Positions 21,801 to 28,934 of a DNA stretch of 34,757 nucleotides are shown piece after piece. The translations under genes and the position numbers were made by a program. Source of the DNA: Microcaldota archaeon. GTDB taxonomy: Archaea > Iainarchaeota > Iainarchaeia > Iainarchaeales > 1-14-0-10-31-34. The first letter of the stretch is position 1. Every line of letters starts with the position of its first letter. The DNA is taken from the NCBI GenBank assembly GCA_018829335.1, contig JAHJUD010000050.1, positions 1 through 34,757 of the forward strand, read 5' to 3'. The notes beneath the pieces were generated by a model. It searched no databases. It was not told the origin of the DNA and worked only from the letters and a program-made list of their open reading frames with translations.

Positions 21801-24153
21801 AGTAAGAAGAAAGAAGTACTCTGGAAAAATATTGGAAGTTAAACTTTCTTCCGGAAACAAACTAAAGCTTACCCCAGACCATTTGCTTTTAGACGGAAGT
21901 GACCTGAAATGGAAAAAAGCAGAAGAGTTTTCTAAAGAAGATTTTGTTCTGTCTCCTTTAAAACTCCCTTCAGTTAAAGAGCAAAAACTTATAATTGATT
22001 ACATACCAGAAAACTGGATTGTTTCTCTTTCAAAGAAAGAGAAAGAAGAAGTAAAACAAAAAGTAAAGGAAAAATTTTCCACTTTAGCGGAGTTCAACCA
22101 AAAGTTCGGTTTAGATAGAAATTTCCTTTCCGGACAAAGACAAGTATCCATGAAAAAATTTAGGGAAATAACTGAATTTCTCGGATTCTTTGATTACTGG
22201 AAAACAAGGGAACTTAATTTTTCAAGAAAATTCAAAACAGGGAAATTAGCGGTTTCAGAAATAACTCCTAAGATGAGCTATTTATTCGGTTTTATTTACG
22301 GGGATGGCCACGTAAGAATCTCCAAAAGAAGAAGCTCTTTTCAAATTGTCCAGTCAACTAACCATCCAAAACAAATTGAAAGAATCAGGAAATGCTGGAA
22401 AAGTGTTTTTAACGAAAACACGCACGAATACAAAAGAAGGACTTCTTCAATAATAAAAGGAAAAAAAGTTTCAGGAGAAAGCATAACTTTCACTAAATCA
22501 CATAACACTTTTGTGTTCTTATACAATTATTTTACTGAAAATAAGCTTTCAAGGCTTTTTTCACTTTCAGATGAAAACCTTTCAGCATTTATTGCAGGAT
22601 CACTTGACTCAGACGGCTGTGTTTCAATAAAAAATTACACAAAAAAAGGAAAAAAATATCAGCAGGCACATATTGAATTTCTATTAAATGATGATTTCCA
22701 GGAAAGCCTTAATTTCGCTTTGGCTTTAAGAAGATTTGACTGCTATGGAAAAGTGTCAAGAAAACGAGAAAAAGTACTTAATATAACAGTAAGCGGAAGA
22801 AATGATGTTGCAACATTGCTTAATGCAGTAAAAAAATACTCCTGTAAAGTAAAGAAAATCCCTTTAAGGAAAAACCTTGTTTCAGGGGAAAGTGACAAAA
22901 TACCAAAAAAACTTGTTTCCGAAATCTGCATGAAAATTGCAAAAAATAATACAAGCCAGCTGGTAAAACAAGGGTTATGGAGCACTGTCCATTATTTTAT
23001 TAAAAACAAAATTCAACCTTCAAGAGAACAACTAAAAAAAATAATTGAAGCACAAAACATCGTAATTAATGAAAGTATACTGACTGAAGCAGAAAAATTA
23101 ATTACAAGAGACTATTTTTTGGATAAAATAATTTTAATTAAAGAAAAAGAATTTGATGGTTTTGTCTATGATTTATTTGTTCCAGAAAACCACAATTTTG
23201 TCTCAAACGGAACAATAGTGCATAATTGCATAGATGAATTTGATAAAATGGAAAGAGAAGACAGGAGTGCAATGCATGAAGCAATGGAACAGCAAATGGT
23301 TTCAGTGGCAAAAGCAGGAATTGTAACAAGATTTAAAACTGAAACTTCAATTCTGGCTGCAGCCAATCCAAAGTTTGCAAGATTTGACCCATATGAACCT
23401 TTTATCAAACAAATTGACTTGCCTGCAACTTTAATTTCCAGATTTGATTTATTTTTTATGATAAGAGATGTATTAGATAGAGTAAAAGACGAAGAAATCA
23501 CTTCAAGCATTTTAAAGACACATAAAGCAGGAGAAATGATATCACAAGAAAAAAAAACAGGAAAAAAAGCAGGCAAAGAAATGGAAGAATTAAAAGCCCT
23601 GATCACTCCAATAATTGACACTGAATTACTGAAAAAATATCTTTCTTATGCAAGACAAAAAGTTTCTCCGGTTTTAAGCGATGAAGCAATGAAAGCTTTA
23701 AGCGAATTTTATTTAAGTTTAAGGGAAATGGGAAAAAAAGAAGGAAGCTATGCTGCAACTCACAGACAATTAGAAGGATTAGTTAGATTAAGCGAGGCAA
23801 GTGCAAGAGTAAGGTTAAGCAATATAGTGGAAAAAACTGATGCAGAAAAAGCAATTAAGCTGCTTAAAAACTCTTTACAGGATGTAGTAACTGACCCAGA
23901 AACAGGCAAAATAGATATGGATATAATTAACATCGGGCAAACTCATTCAAAATTAACTGCAATAAGAAATGTACTAAGTATAATCAGACAAAAATCACAA
24001 GAACAAGATTTGGTTCCAATAATTGAAGTAATAGAAGAAGCAAAAGCAATTGGATTAGAAAAAGACAAAGTAAACGAAATCATTTCTGATTTAAAAAGAA
24101 AAGGAGAAATCTACGAAAAAAAACATGGTTTTGTTTCTCCGGTAGACAAATAA
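18847..24153 (+). CDS. mcm: Replicative helicase MCM with two inteins
   Basis: This is the hexameric 3'-5' replicative DNA helicase. The precursor is 1768 residues; without inteins of 529 and 539 it is 700, normal for archaea. Parts: N-terminal domain with a zinc site (CKSCG, CECKH near 145-170), OB fold with beta-hairpin, AAA+ core with HVLLVGDPGVAKSQ (Walker A), KTSSGVGL/TASAVKDDFGEGGW, Walker B LS/CIDEFDKMEREDRSAMHEAMEQQ, sensor 1 (AAANP) and arginine-finger region (LISRFDLFF), then a C-terminal winged helix. Intein 1 interrupts the loop after GVGL and intein 2 falls directly before Walker B, so helicase activity needs both to splice. The following gene starts 43 bases on. Confidence 0.96.
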   Translation: MESEKTTTILEAEENPFVSKFEQFFSQQYKKKIERLASQYPEKKSLEIDFKELEEFDFELADSLLENPDYVIEAAEIAAKSIDVPILESESFNPFIRIYNLPKESQPLLRDISSLHLGKLISVEGVIRQITDVLPRLKYAKWECKSCGNTYKLHQSGTLPTPPKICECKHRDFRLILNESEFIDSQKIEIQEPLERLRGSEQAVNLEINATNDLVNKVAAGDKTRITGILRLRPPKDKKLVFTRYLETIHLEETAREFEEVEISKEEEQQIKELAKNPKIYEMLTQSISPAIYGHENVKEAIVMQLFGGVKKLLPGKATVRGNVHVLLVGDPGVAKSQILMAVNRIAPKSIYVAGKTSSGVGLCVAPDSMILNDNGFKEIGNFVEEKFDEKKAVAEAEGVNYNKVSMETFALNNSLKTEKKNLSKIWRINAPKQMTRVELQSGKFIELTPNTKMLRIKNGKIEWIKSMEIKEGDFVASARELPEGLNKPLYSIEVLSKDKNTRIKNNVSETVRTITNKLAEKHGSIQNVAKEYKLRRDNLYFWRSKKLYTGMPLNLFFKMGLDAGFEKEFLSKQAKIVFNRFGKNIRIPEKLNNKNLAYLAGLVFGDGSIYLTKNNQAGIRFYNSDEKLLKEFDKIIFELFGLKTEKLTEKDKVPGRRINSIVIWNLLKEFGLSNKKLESKLSHFCTEQSNELLAEVLQGLYDTDGYVSKGSSPHVGLTTISKKLAQTVQLSLLKYGIQAKLRERKLKGRICIGKNITVRSNNNQFYVELRGKNNLELFMESIGFKISRKNNSLKEIIKKISKSNPNIDIVPEIGSLLKEIKASKEFNPTQKKLTEIIKNKENPLLKSLAEANIVWEKVQSKEYFKPEYNFVYDFTVENSHNFIANGVIVHNTASAVKDDFGEGGWTLKAGALVLASGGLSCLHPESQIIADNKVKKIAELFKEKDSFNAQNKQTKETIKVSEVSLGVPCWNETEKKMENRLATKVRRKKYSGKILEVKLSSGNKLKLTPDHLLLDGSDLKWKKAEEFSKEDFVLSPLKLPSVKEQKLIIDYIPENWIVSLSKKEKEEVKQKVKEKFSTLAEFNQKFGLDRNFLSGQRQVSMKKFREITEFLGFFDYWKTRELNFSRKFKTGKLAVSEITPKMSYLFGFIYGDGHVRISKRRSSFQIVQSTNHPKQIERIRKCWKSVFNENTHEYKRRTSSIIKGKKVSGESITFTKSHNTFVFLYNYFTENKLSRLFSLSDENLSAFIAGSLDSDGCVSIKNYTKKGKKYQQAHIEFLLNDDFQESLNFALALRRFDCYGKVSRKREKVLNITVSGRNDVATLLNAVKKYSCKVKKIPLRKNLVSGESDKIPKKLVSEICMKIAKNNTSQLVKQGLWSTVHYFIKNKIQPSREQLKKIIEAQNIVINESILTEAEKLITRDYFLDKIILIKEKEFDGFVYDLFVPENHNFVSNGTIVHNCIDEFDKMEREDRSAMHEAMEQQMVSVAKAGIVTRFKTETSILAAANPKFARFDPYEPFIKQIDLPATLISRFDLFFMIRDVLDRVKDEEITSSILKTHKAGEMISQEKKTGKKAGKEMEELKALITPIIDTELLKKYLSYARQKVSPVLSDEAMKALSEFYLSLREMGKKEGSYAATHRQLEGLVRLSEASARVRLSNIVEKTDAEKAIKLLKNSLQDVVTDPETGKIDMDIINIGQTHSKLTAIRNVLSIIRQKSQEQDLVPIIEVIEEAKAIGLEKDKVNEIISDLKRKGEIYEKKHGFVSPVDK
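19936..21522 (+). mobile_element. MCM intein 1 with LAGLIDADG endonuclease (529 aa)
   Basis: The intein begins CVAPDSMILNDNG, has endonuclease motifs LAYLAGLVFGDG and VLQGLYDTDG and an internal helix-turn-helix-like segment (IQNVAKEYKLRRDNLYFW), and ends GVIVHN before Thr+1. Block B reads ELTPNTKML, so the usual TxxH histidine is replaced by Thr. All other splicing residues (Cys1, His-Asn, Thr+1) are present. Confidence 0.93.
21610..23226 (+). mobile_element. MCM intein 2 with LAGLIDADG endonuclease (539 aa)
   Basis: The intein begins CLHPESQIIADNK, has canonical block B LTPDH, endonuclease motifs LFGFIYGDG and FIAGSLDSDG, and ends GTIVHN before Cys+1 of CIDEFDK. It is the second insertion in the same gene, only 87 bases after the first. 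Its opening CLHPE is shared with NrdD intein 2, which suggests related Hint domains. Confidence 0.94.
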
Positions 24154-24195
24154 AAATTGTCGGATTTAAATTCTTTTTCTTTTTCTATTAAATAA

Positions 24196-25035
24196 ATGAA
24201 CAAAAAACTTGTATTGCAGTTGATAGCGATTTTTCTTGTAACACAGATCCTTGGACTTTATGTTGGAATAAATATTATTTCAAGCGGTTTAGAAAGAGAA
24301 GGAATAATTAACGCTAACCCTGACGATCCAATTAATTCAATCGGATTGTTTATTTATATTCTGGTTTTTACTGGAATTTTATTAATCATACTTAAATTTT
24401 ATAAAGGAGAATGGCTGTTCAGAATACTTGAAGCAATTCTTGTTTTTATGACCTCGCTTCTTGTTTTTGCTTTTGTTTTGCCTCAGGAAATGGAAATTCT
24501 TGCATTAGTTTTTCCTGTAATTCTTGTGGCAACAAAACTTTTTTTTAGGAAAAATGTTTTGTTAAGAAATATTGCTTCAGTTTTGGCAGCAGCAGGAGCA
24601 GGGCCTTTAATTGGATACAATTTTGGAATAATTCCAGTAGCATTGTTTTTGGTTATTTTAGCAGGTTATGATATTATTGCAGTTTTTTACACTAAACACA
24701 TGGTTGTTTTAGCTAAAGGAATCACAAAAAAAAATCTGGCTTTTACTTTTACTTTGCCTACAAAAGAACACGATTTTGAGTTAGGAACAGGAGACATGGT
24801 TATTCCATTGGTTTTTGCTGTAAGCGTTTTGGTTGAAACAATAAAGCATTTTTCTTTTCCTTTTGCTTTGGTTTCCCCTGCAATAATTTTATGGGGCTCG
24901 TTAACAGGGTTATTGCTTACAATCCAGTACAGTTCAAGCCATGTCGGAAAAGCACTGCCTGCACTTCCATTGCAGACAATAATAATGTTTTTGATGTTAG
25001 GGTTATGCTATGCTTTAGGCGCTTTTATTTTCTAA
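24196..25035 (+). CDS. Presenilin/SPP-like intramembrane aspartyl protease
   Basis: This 279-residue polytopic membrane protein has about nine hydrophobic segments. The catalytic signature of GxGD aspartyl proteases is complete: LAGYDIIAVF with Asp159, GTGDMVIP with Asp200, and the PAL motif in ALPALPL (255-257). Such enzymes (archaeal PSH, signal peptide peptidase, presenilin) cut single transmembrane helices within the membrane, often signal-peptide remnants or regulators. It lies downstream of mcm with a 43-base gap and is convergent with the DedA-like gene, overlapping its stop by 4 bases. The substrate is unknown. Confidence in the family is high because all three motifs are present in the correct order. 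Confidence 0.9.
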   Translation: MNKKLVLQLIAIFLVTQILGLYVGINIISSGLEREGIINANPDDPINSIGLFIYILVFTGILLIILKFYKGEWLFRILEAILVFMTSLLVFAFVLPQEMEILALVFPVILVATKLFFRKNVLLRNIASVLAAAGAGPLIGYNFGIIPVALFLVILAGYDIIAVFYTKHMVVLAKGITKKNLAFTFTLPTKEHDFELGTGDMVIPLVFAVSVLVETIKHFSFPFALVSPAIILWGSLTGLLLTIQYSSSHVGKALPALPLQTIIMFLMLGLCYALGAFIF

Positions 25036-25523
25036 ATCAATCCAAAAAAGAATTCAATTACTGTTTTTCCTGCAAAAGCAAGAATTGAATAACGAATAAA
25101 TCTTCCAACAAAAACTGCAGGAAGAAATTTTTTCAAATCATAATCCAGCATTCCTGCAATAACTGAAATTAAATCAAAAAACAAGGGAACAAAAGACATT
25201 AAAGCAATAAAAGCAAAACCATGGTTTGAGACCTTTTTGCTTAAATCCTCAACTTTGTCAAGCTGGTCATGAAATCTTTTTTCAACCACATGCCTTCCGC
25301 CTTTTCCTATAAAATAGCCTGTGGTTTCACCTAATGCTGCACCAACTGCAGCAAACAATGCAATCAGAAAAGGATTAAATATTCCAGTAGAAGAAACTAA
25401 AATTATTACTGCATCAATTGGAACAACAAGAAATAAAGTTGCGTTTGCAATAAGCGAAGCAACAAGAATTCCGATTAATCCATAAGAATTAACAAGAGAA
25501 TACAGTAATCCGCTAACATCCAT
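25032..25523 (-). CDS. DedA/VTT-family membrane protein
   Basis: This 163-residue protein belongs to the VTT/SNARE-associated (DedA, TVP38, TMEM41) family, thought to move lipids between leaflets. It has a hydrophobic N-terminus (IGILVASLIANATLFLVVP), the characteristic GAALGETTGYFIGKGGR motif, and LMSFVPLFFDLISVIAGMLDYDLKKFL followed by FVGRFIRYSILAFAG, which match the conserved re-entrant and arginine-containing regions. It is convergent with the presenilin-like gene, sharing 4 bases at the stops. The specific lipid is unknown. No Shine-Dalgarno is obvious; ATG MDVSGLL is the only sensible start. Confidence 0.85.
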   Translation of the reverse strand: MDVSGLLYSLVNSYGLIGILVASLIANATLFLVVPIDAVIILVSSTGIFNPFLIALFAAVGAALGETTGYFIGKGGRHVVEKRFHDQLDKVEDLSKKVSNHGFAFIALMSFVPLFFDLISVIAGMLDYDLKKFLPAVFVGRFIRYSILAFAGKTVIEFFFGLI

Positions 25524-25571
25524 TTAAACGCCTACAAAGGTATTATTATACTTTTTTCATTTAAATAATAA

Positions 25572-25985
25572 ATGGTTGAAATGAAATACGAAAAAATGCT
25601 TGACAGGCTTTATTTAAGCCTGCCAGAACAGACTAAAACAAAAGAAAGATTTGAAATGCCTAAAGTGGAAAGCCATATTCAAGGCCAGAAAACAATAATC
25701 AAAAACGCTTCAGCAATACTAAAGGCAATTCACCGCGAAGAAAAACATTTAGTTAAATTCATTACAAAAGATTTAGGTGTTCCAACAGCTTTTTCTGAAG
25801 GAAGAATTGTAATAACAGGAAAACTCGGAGAAAAACAAATTACAAACACCATAGAAAACTACATTAAAAACTATGTTTTATGCAGGGAATGCAGTAAGCC
25901 TGACACAAAGTTTATTGAAATGCAGGGAATAAAAATGATGAAATGCGAAGCATGCGGTGCTTTGACTTCAATTAAACCATTATAA
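25572..25985 (+). CDS. Translation initiation factor aIF2 subunit beta
   Basis: This 137-residue protein bridges aIF2-gamma and the initiator tRNA complex. The N-terminal helix (YEKMLDRLYLSLPE) binds gamma, the central alpha/beta domain carries KTIIKNASAILKAIHREEKHLVKFITKDLG, and the C-terminal zinc ribbon has two CxxC pairs (CREC, CEAC). Length and order are normal. A TATA-like ttattatact near 25540 suggests a leaderless message starting close to ATG 25572; an in-frame ATG at 25581 is the alternative. It opens the translation-factor cluster that continues with DUF424, aIF1A and RIO1. Confidence 0.95.
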   Translation: MVEMKYEKMLDRLYLSLPEQTKTKERFEMPKVESHIQGQKTIIKNASAILKAIHREEKHLVKFITKDLGVPTAFSEGRIVITGKLGEKQITNTIENYIKNYVLCRECSKPDTKFIEMQGIKMMKCEACGALTSIKPL

Positions 25986-26008
25986 GGGGATAAACTATTT
26001 TTCATAAA

Positions 26009-26299
26009 ATGCATTTAATTCAAAACCAGAAAATTCTCGCAGTATGCGATAAAGAATTAATTGGAAAAATTCTGGACAAAGAAACAGAATTCAAGGCAAG
26101 AAAAGAATTTTATGGAGAAAAAGAAATCAAAAAAGAAAAATTAAGAAAGCTTTTCAGGGAAACTGATTCAGTGAATTTGCTTGGAGAAAAAAGCGTTTCA
26201 GTTGCATTAAAAGAAAAAATAGCCGGAAAAGAAAACATCATAAGAATAAATAATGTTCCACACATACAAGTTTATTTCATTAAAGGAGAAAACACATGA
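26009..26299 (+). CDS. DUF424 family protein
   Basis: This 96-residue protein matches the archaeal DUF424 family by its QNQKILAVCDKELIGKI opening, the central basic helix (FKARKEFYGEKEIKKEKLRKLF), and the NLLGEKSVSVALKEKI and INNVPHIQVYF strands. DUF424 has no proven function but is usually coded next to aIF2-beta, aIF1A or Nmd3 in archaea, as here, so a role around translation initiation or ribosome export-like steps has been proposed. It follows aIF2-beta by 23 bases and overlaps aIF1A by 4 bases (ATGA), so the three are co-translated. Confidence 0.8.
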   Translation: MHLIQNQKILAVCDKELIGKILDKETEFKARKEFYGEKEIKKEKLRKLFRETDSVNLLGEKSVSVALKEKIAGKENIIRINNVPHIQVYFIKGENT

Positions 26300-26631
26300 A
26301 TCCGCGACAAAATCAGATGACAGAAGAAGAAGCAATAAGCAGAATAAGAATGCCTAAAAGAAAAGACCTTGAAATGTTTGCTATTGCAACACAAATGCTT
26401 GGAGCAGACAAAATCAAAGCAATGTGCGAAGACGGAAAAGAAAGAGTCTGCAGGATTCCAGGAAAATTAAGGAAAAGAGTCTGGATAAGAGAAGGAGACT
26501 TAATTATAGTGAAATTATGGGATTTTCAGCCAATCAAAGGAGACATTGTCTGGAGATACATTAAAGTCCAGACAAATTATTTGAAAAGAAAAGGCTTGCT
26601 TGATAAACTGCCAATAGAAGACGGATTCTGA
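26296..26631 (+). CDS. eif1A: Translation initiation factor aIF1A
   Basis: This 111-residue factor of the S1/OB-fold family sits in the ribosomal A site during initiation (IF1 counterpart). It has a charged N-terminal tail, the OB core from MFAIATQMLGADKIKAMCEDG to GDLIIVKLWDFQPIKGDIVWRY, and the conserved basic RIPGKLRKRVWI. The start overlaps the DUF424 stop (ATGA at 26296-26299), and the next gene starts directly after its stop codon with no spacer, so this is tightly packed operon DNA. Confidence 0.95.
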   Translation: MNPRQNQMTEEEAISRIRMPKRKDLEMFAIATQMLGADKIKAMCEDGKERVCRIPGKLRKRVWIREGDLIIVKLWDFQPIKGDIVWRYIKVQTNYLKRKGLLDKLPIEDGF

Positions 26632-27432
26632 ATGCAAAAAAGAAAAACAGAGCCAGAAAAAGAATTTCAGGAAGAAAGAGAAAAAAGAATCAAAAGGTTT
26701 CCTGAAAAAAAAACTTCAAAAACTTTTGACGATGTATTTGACCAGGAAACATTAAACACAATCCGCAGAATTGCAACTGCAGGCCTGATAGACAAATTAG
26801 AGTATGTTGTTTCAACAGGAAAAGAAGCATATGTTTTCCGTGCAATGGATAAAGCAGGAAATTTTCGTGCAGTAAAAATATTCAAGACAATTACATCCAA
26901 ATTCCATAACATGAACCAATACCTTGAAGGAGACAAACGCTTTAAGAATGTACCAAAAGAAAAAAAAGAAATAGTAAAAGAATGGACAAAAAAAGAATTC
27001 AAAAACCTTGAAAAACTTTCAAAAGCAAACACTAATGTGCCTTTTCCTGTAGGCTTTAAAGAAAATGTTTTGGTAATGGAATTCATTAATGAAAACGGCG
27101 AAGCATGCAAAACACTCAAAGAAAAAGGAGTAAAAGATTTGCAGGACGCTTATGAACAAATAACTGAATTCATTGCAAGAGCTTTTTATATTTCTGGATT
27201 AATTCACGCAGACTTAAGCGAATACAACATTTTAGTAAAAGAAGAAAAAGGCAAAGAAAAATTGTTTGTAATTGATGTAGGCCAGGCAGTATTAAAAAGC
27301 CATCCAAAAGCAGAAGAATTCCTTAAAAGAGACCTGAAAAACATTGCATTATATTTTTCAAAAAAAGGGCTTGAAAAAACAGAAGAAGAAGTAAGAAAAG
27401 ATGTAAGAAAACTAAAAGAAAAAATGGCTTAA
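26632..27432 (+). CDS. rio1: RIO1-type serine kinase/ATPase
   Basis: This 266-residue atypical kinase is involved in final 30S/40S subunit maturation. The pattern is complete: flexible P-loop STGKEAYVFRA (61-71), VKIF with Lys82, hinge VMEFI, catalytic loop HADLSEYNIL (192-201; Asp194, Asn199), and metal-binding IDVGQAV (Asp215). Extra N-terminal helix residues are shorter than in eukaryotes. The ATG follows the aIF1A stop at once. In archaea RIO1 is usually next to aIF1A and a Pno1/Dim2 KH protein; here a 1.4-kb insertion separates it from the KH gene. Confidence 0.95.
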   Translation: MQKRKTEPEKEFQEEREKRIKRFPEKKTSKTFDDVFDQETLNTIRRIATAGLIDKLEYVVSTGKEAYVFRAMDKAGNFRAVKIFKTITSKFHNMNQYLEGDKRFKNVPKEKKEIVKEWTKKEFKNLEKLSKANTNVPFPVGFKENVLVMEFINENGEACKTLKEKGVKDLQDAYEQITEFIARAFYISGLIHADLSEYNILVKEEKGKEKLFVIDVGQAVLKSHPKAEEFLKRDLKNIALYFSKKGLEKTEEEVRKDVRKLKEKMA

Positions 27433-27452
27433 TCAACTGCAACCTGCCTCAC

Positions 27453-27460
27453 ATATAAAT
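27453..27460 (+). promoter_or_regulatory. TATA box for the small-ORF pair
   Basis: ATATAAAT lies about 31 bases before ATG 27488, predicting a transcript start near 27482 and an almost leaderless mRNA. It separates this gene pair from the rio1 operon. Confidence 0.45.
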
Positions 27461-27487
27461 AAATAGGATTCTTTAACCAAAATTTTC

Positions 27488-27796
27488 ATGATTTTTGAAA
27501 TTGACGTAAGTGGTTCAGATATATTTGACAAAGACACAGTAATAATGGTTGCAGAACGAAACAACGAACACCGAATGCTCGGCTTCAAAATGACTCAAAA
27601 TATAAAACAAACAATCCTGACAAGATACGGGCAAAGATTATATAGATACTCTAAATCACCAAACGGAAAAGCTAAAATGAAAGTAAGGTTTTACTGCGCA
27701 GTAATCTATTTAATATTCAGAGAACTCCAAAAAAAATATAACCTAAAAAAAATAAGATTAGAAATCTGCAGAGACTTATCTGGAAACGAAAACTAA
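27488..27796 (+). CDS. Uncharacterised small protein, first half of a TAA-split pair
   Basis: This is 102 residues. It begins MIFEIDVSGSDIFDKDTVIMVAE, an alternating strand pattern with an early Asp that recalls RNase H-like or small sensor folds, then a long helix (TQNIKQTILTRYGQRLYRY), a basic part and a short strand (IRLEICRDLSGNEN). I do not recognise the family. The stop is TAA and the next ORF continues in exactly the same frame after three codons, so the two may be one broken gene or one protein with read-through. It lies at the left of the insertion between rio1 and the KH gene. Confidence 0.5.
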   Translation: MIFEIDVSGSDIFDKDTVIMVAERNNEHRMLGFKMTQNIKQTILTRYGQRLYRYSKSPNGKAKMKVRFYCAVIYLIFRELQKKYNLKKIRLEICRDLSGNEN

Positions 27797-27805
27797 ATAA
27801 AAGAA

Positions 27806-28009
27806 ATGCTTGAACAATTACTCGGAACAAAACAATTCAAAAAAGGATTAAAATTAGAAATAGAAGACATATTTTTCACAAAACTAAATAAACAAGAAAG
27901 TCTAGCTGACCGCTATGCTTACTTATTATCAAAAGACAGTGTCAATAAATTTACTAACATTTCATACAAAATTGATTTAGAAGATATTGAAGTTTTTCTA
28001 AAATATTAA
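27806..28009 (+). CDS. Uncharacterised small protein, second half of a TAA-split pair
   Basis: This is 67 residues, in frame with the preceding ORF (27488) after one TAA. No ribosome binding site is seen before its ATG. It has a helix MLEQLLGTKQFKKGLKLEIE, a short middle (FFTKLNKQESLADRYAYLLSK) and a strand-helix end (YKIDLEDIEVFLKY). Read without the stop, NEN-X-IKEMLEQLLG is one natural helix, which favours a single ancestral gene of about 174 codons that acquired a stop (for example GAA to TAA). It could still be translated by coupling. Confidence 0.45.
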   Translation: MLEQLLGTKQFKKGLKLEIEDIFFTKLNKQESLADRYAYLLSKDSVNKFTNISYKIDLEDIEVFLKY

Positions 28010-28022
28010 AAGAAAATAGAAA

Positions 28023-28110
28023 CGTGGCAAGGAACTTCCATCAAAGGAAATCGCAGCCTAGTCCGCCCTTCAGGACTGATTACCTGCCGAACTCGCTAGC
28101 AGTGCCACAG
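28023..28110 (-). ncRNA. Candidate structured RNA with cloverleaf-like fold
   Basis: An island of about 50% G+C in AT-rich DNA. On the minus strand it folds into four arms: closing stem GTGGCA/TGCCAC, CTGC-N11-GCAG, AGTCC-N8-GGACT, and ATTTCC-N6-GGAAGT. The last arm needs a G.U pair that exists only on the minus strand; on the plus strand it would be C/A. A consensus TTTAAATA box (28131-28138) lies 26 bases upstream of the 5' end, and T-runs follow the 3' end. It is not a standard tRNA: the T-loop lacks TTCRANY and D-loop GG is missing. I do not recognise it as RNase P, SRP or an obvious box H/ACA or C/D RNA. Confidence 0.6.
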
Positions 28111-28130
28111 AATACTTGTGTATAAACTTC

Positions 28131-28138
28131 TATTTAAA
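28131..28138 (-). promoter_or_regulatory. TATA box of the cloverleaf RNA
   Basis: The minus strand reads TTTAAATA, an exact archaeal consensus. Its centre is 26 bases from the first base of the closing stem, the normal distance to an archaeal transcription start. Confidence 0.6.
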
Positions 28139-28206
28139 TTTTACCGTTTTTAAAGCTTGTGTTTTTCTAAAAAAACAAAGAAAAAATAAAGTAATAAATG
28201 AAAAAA

Positions 28207-28829
28207 TCAAGGTCTTCTAATTCCCATTTTTTTTCTTTCTTTAAGGACTTTTTTAGCTTTTCTTGATTTAGAATAAATCCCCCAAGCACCTTTCAAAGGA
28301 TTTAATTTAGATAAGCGAAAATAGTGGCGTCTATCTTTAATTCCTGCTATTTTAAACGAAGTAGTCGAGATAGCCTTACTGTTAAAATCCCTAATTGAAA
28401 TTACTTTGTTAGTAATCCTCTTGAGCTTAGATTTTTCTGAAACAGGAGAAACCCAACCCTCTAAAAATTTAGTTCCAGAAGTTGAGGGGTCTAAAGTAAA
28501 TTTTTTCCTTCAAATGCTCCTTTTTCTGTACACAAACCACGAATCAAAAAGTGCAGTGCAATTGATTTGCCTTTTTTATAGCGACGTTCACAAACCAATT
28601 TTACGCTAAAACCTTTTGATTCAAGCAAGGCACCTAATACTGTTGCTTTATCTAAACAACCATAAGCTAAATTAAATTTTCCTGAAGAAATAATCTGCTC
28701 AGGCGTTCTTTGACCCAAACTCCATAACATTCTAAGGCTATGTTCATTCTTTAAATGTGAATCCACCCAATCGCACATCTCTTTTATTAGGTGTGTTCCT
28801 GCATAATGGAAAGAAGGAGTTTCAGCCAT
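28207..28829 (-). pseudogene. Transglutaminase-like protein gene with a -1 frameshift
   Basis: The first part (MAETPSFHYAG, 112 codons to TAG at 28491) holds a transglutaminase-like core with Cys in YGCLDKATVLGALLESKG and His in ALHFLIRG. The rest of the domain, including the third catalytic residue in FTLDPSTSGTKFLEGW and a basic tail, is in the -1 frame and runs on to TGA at 28207. The frames meet at A_AAA_AAT (T6 at 28501-28506 on the plus strand), a classic slippery heptamer. So the gene is either a recent pseudogene, a homopolymer sequencing error, or it uses programmed frameshifting; the joined product would be about 207 residues. A TATA-like TTTATATT (28853-28860) suggests a leaderless message. 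Confidence 0.7.
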
Positions 28830-28934
28830 GAAAAAATAGAACAGTAATCGAAAATATAAAGTTTTCCGAACAATAATATTGATGGAAATGTTAACAAATT
28901 TAGCTCTATTTCATTAAATCTTAAGGTTTTATTG

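Noticed and set aside
28023-28110. Reading the GC-rich island as a normal tRNA, RNase P RNA or SRP RNA
   Set aside because: T-loop TTCRANY and D-loop GG are absent; the RNase P P4 pairing (AGTCC with ACAGAANNNGGCUU-like) cannot be formed; the SRP helix 8 motif with GGAA loop and AGCAG is missing.
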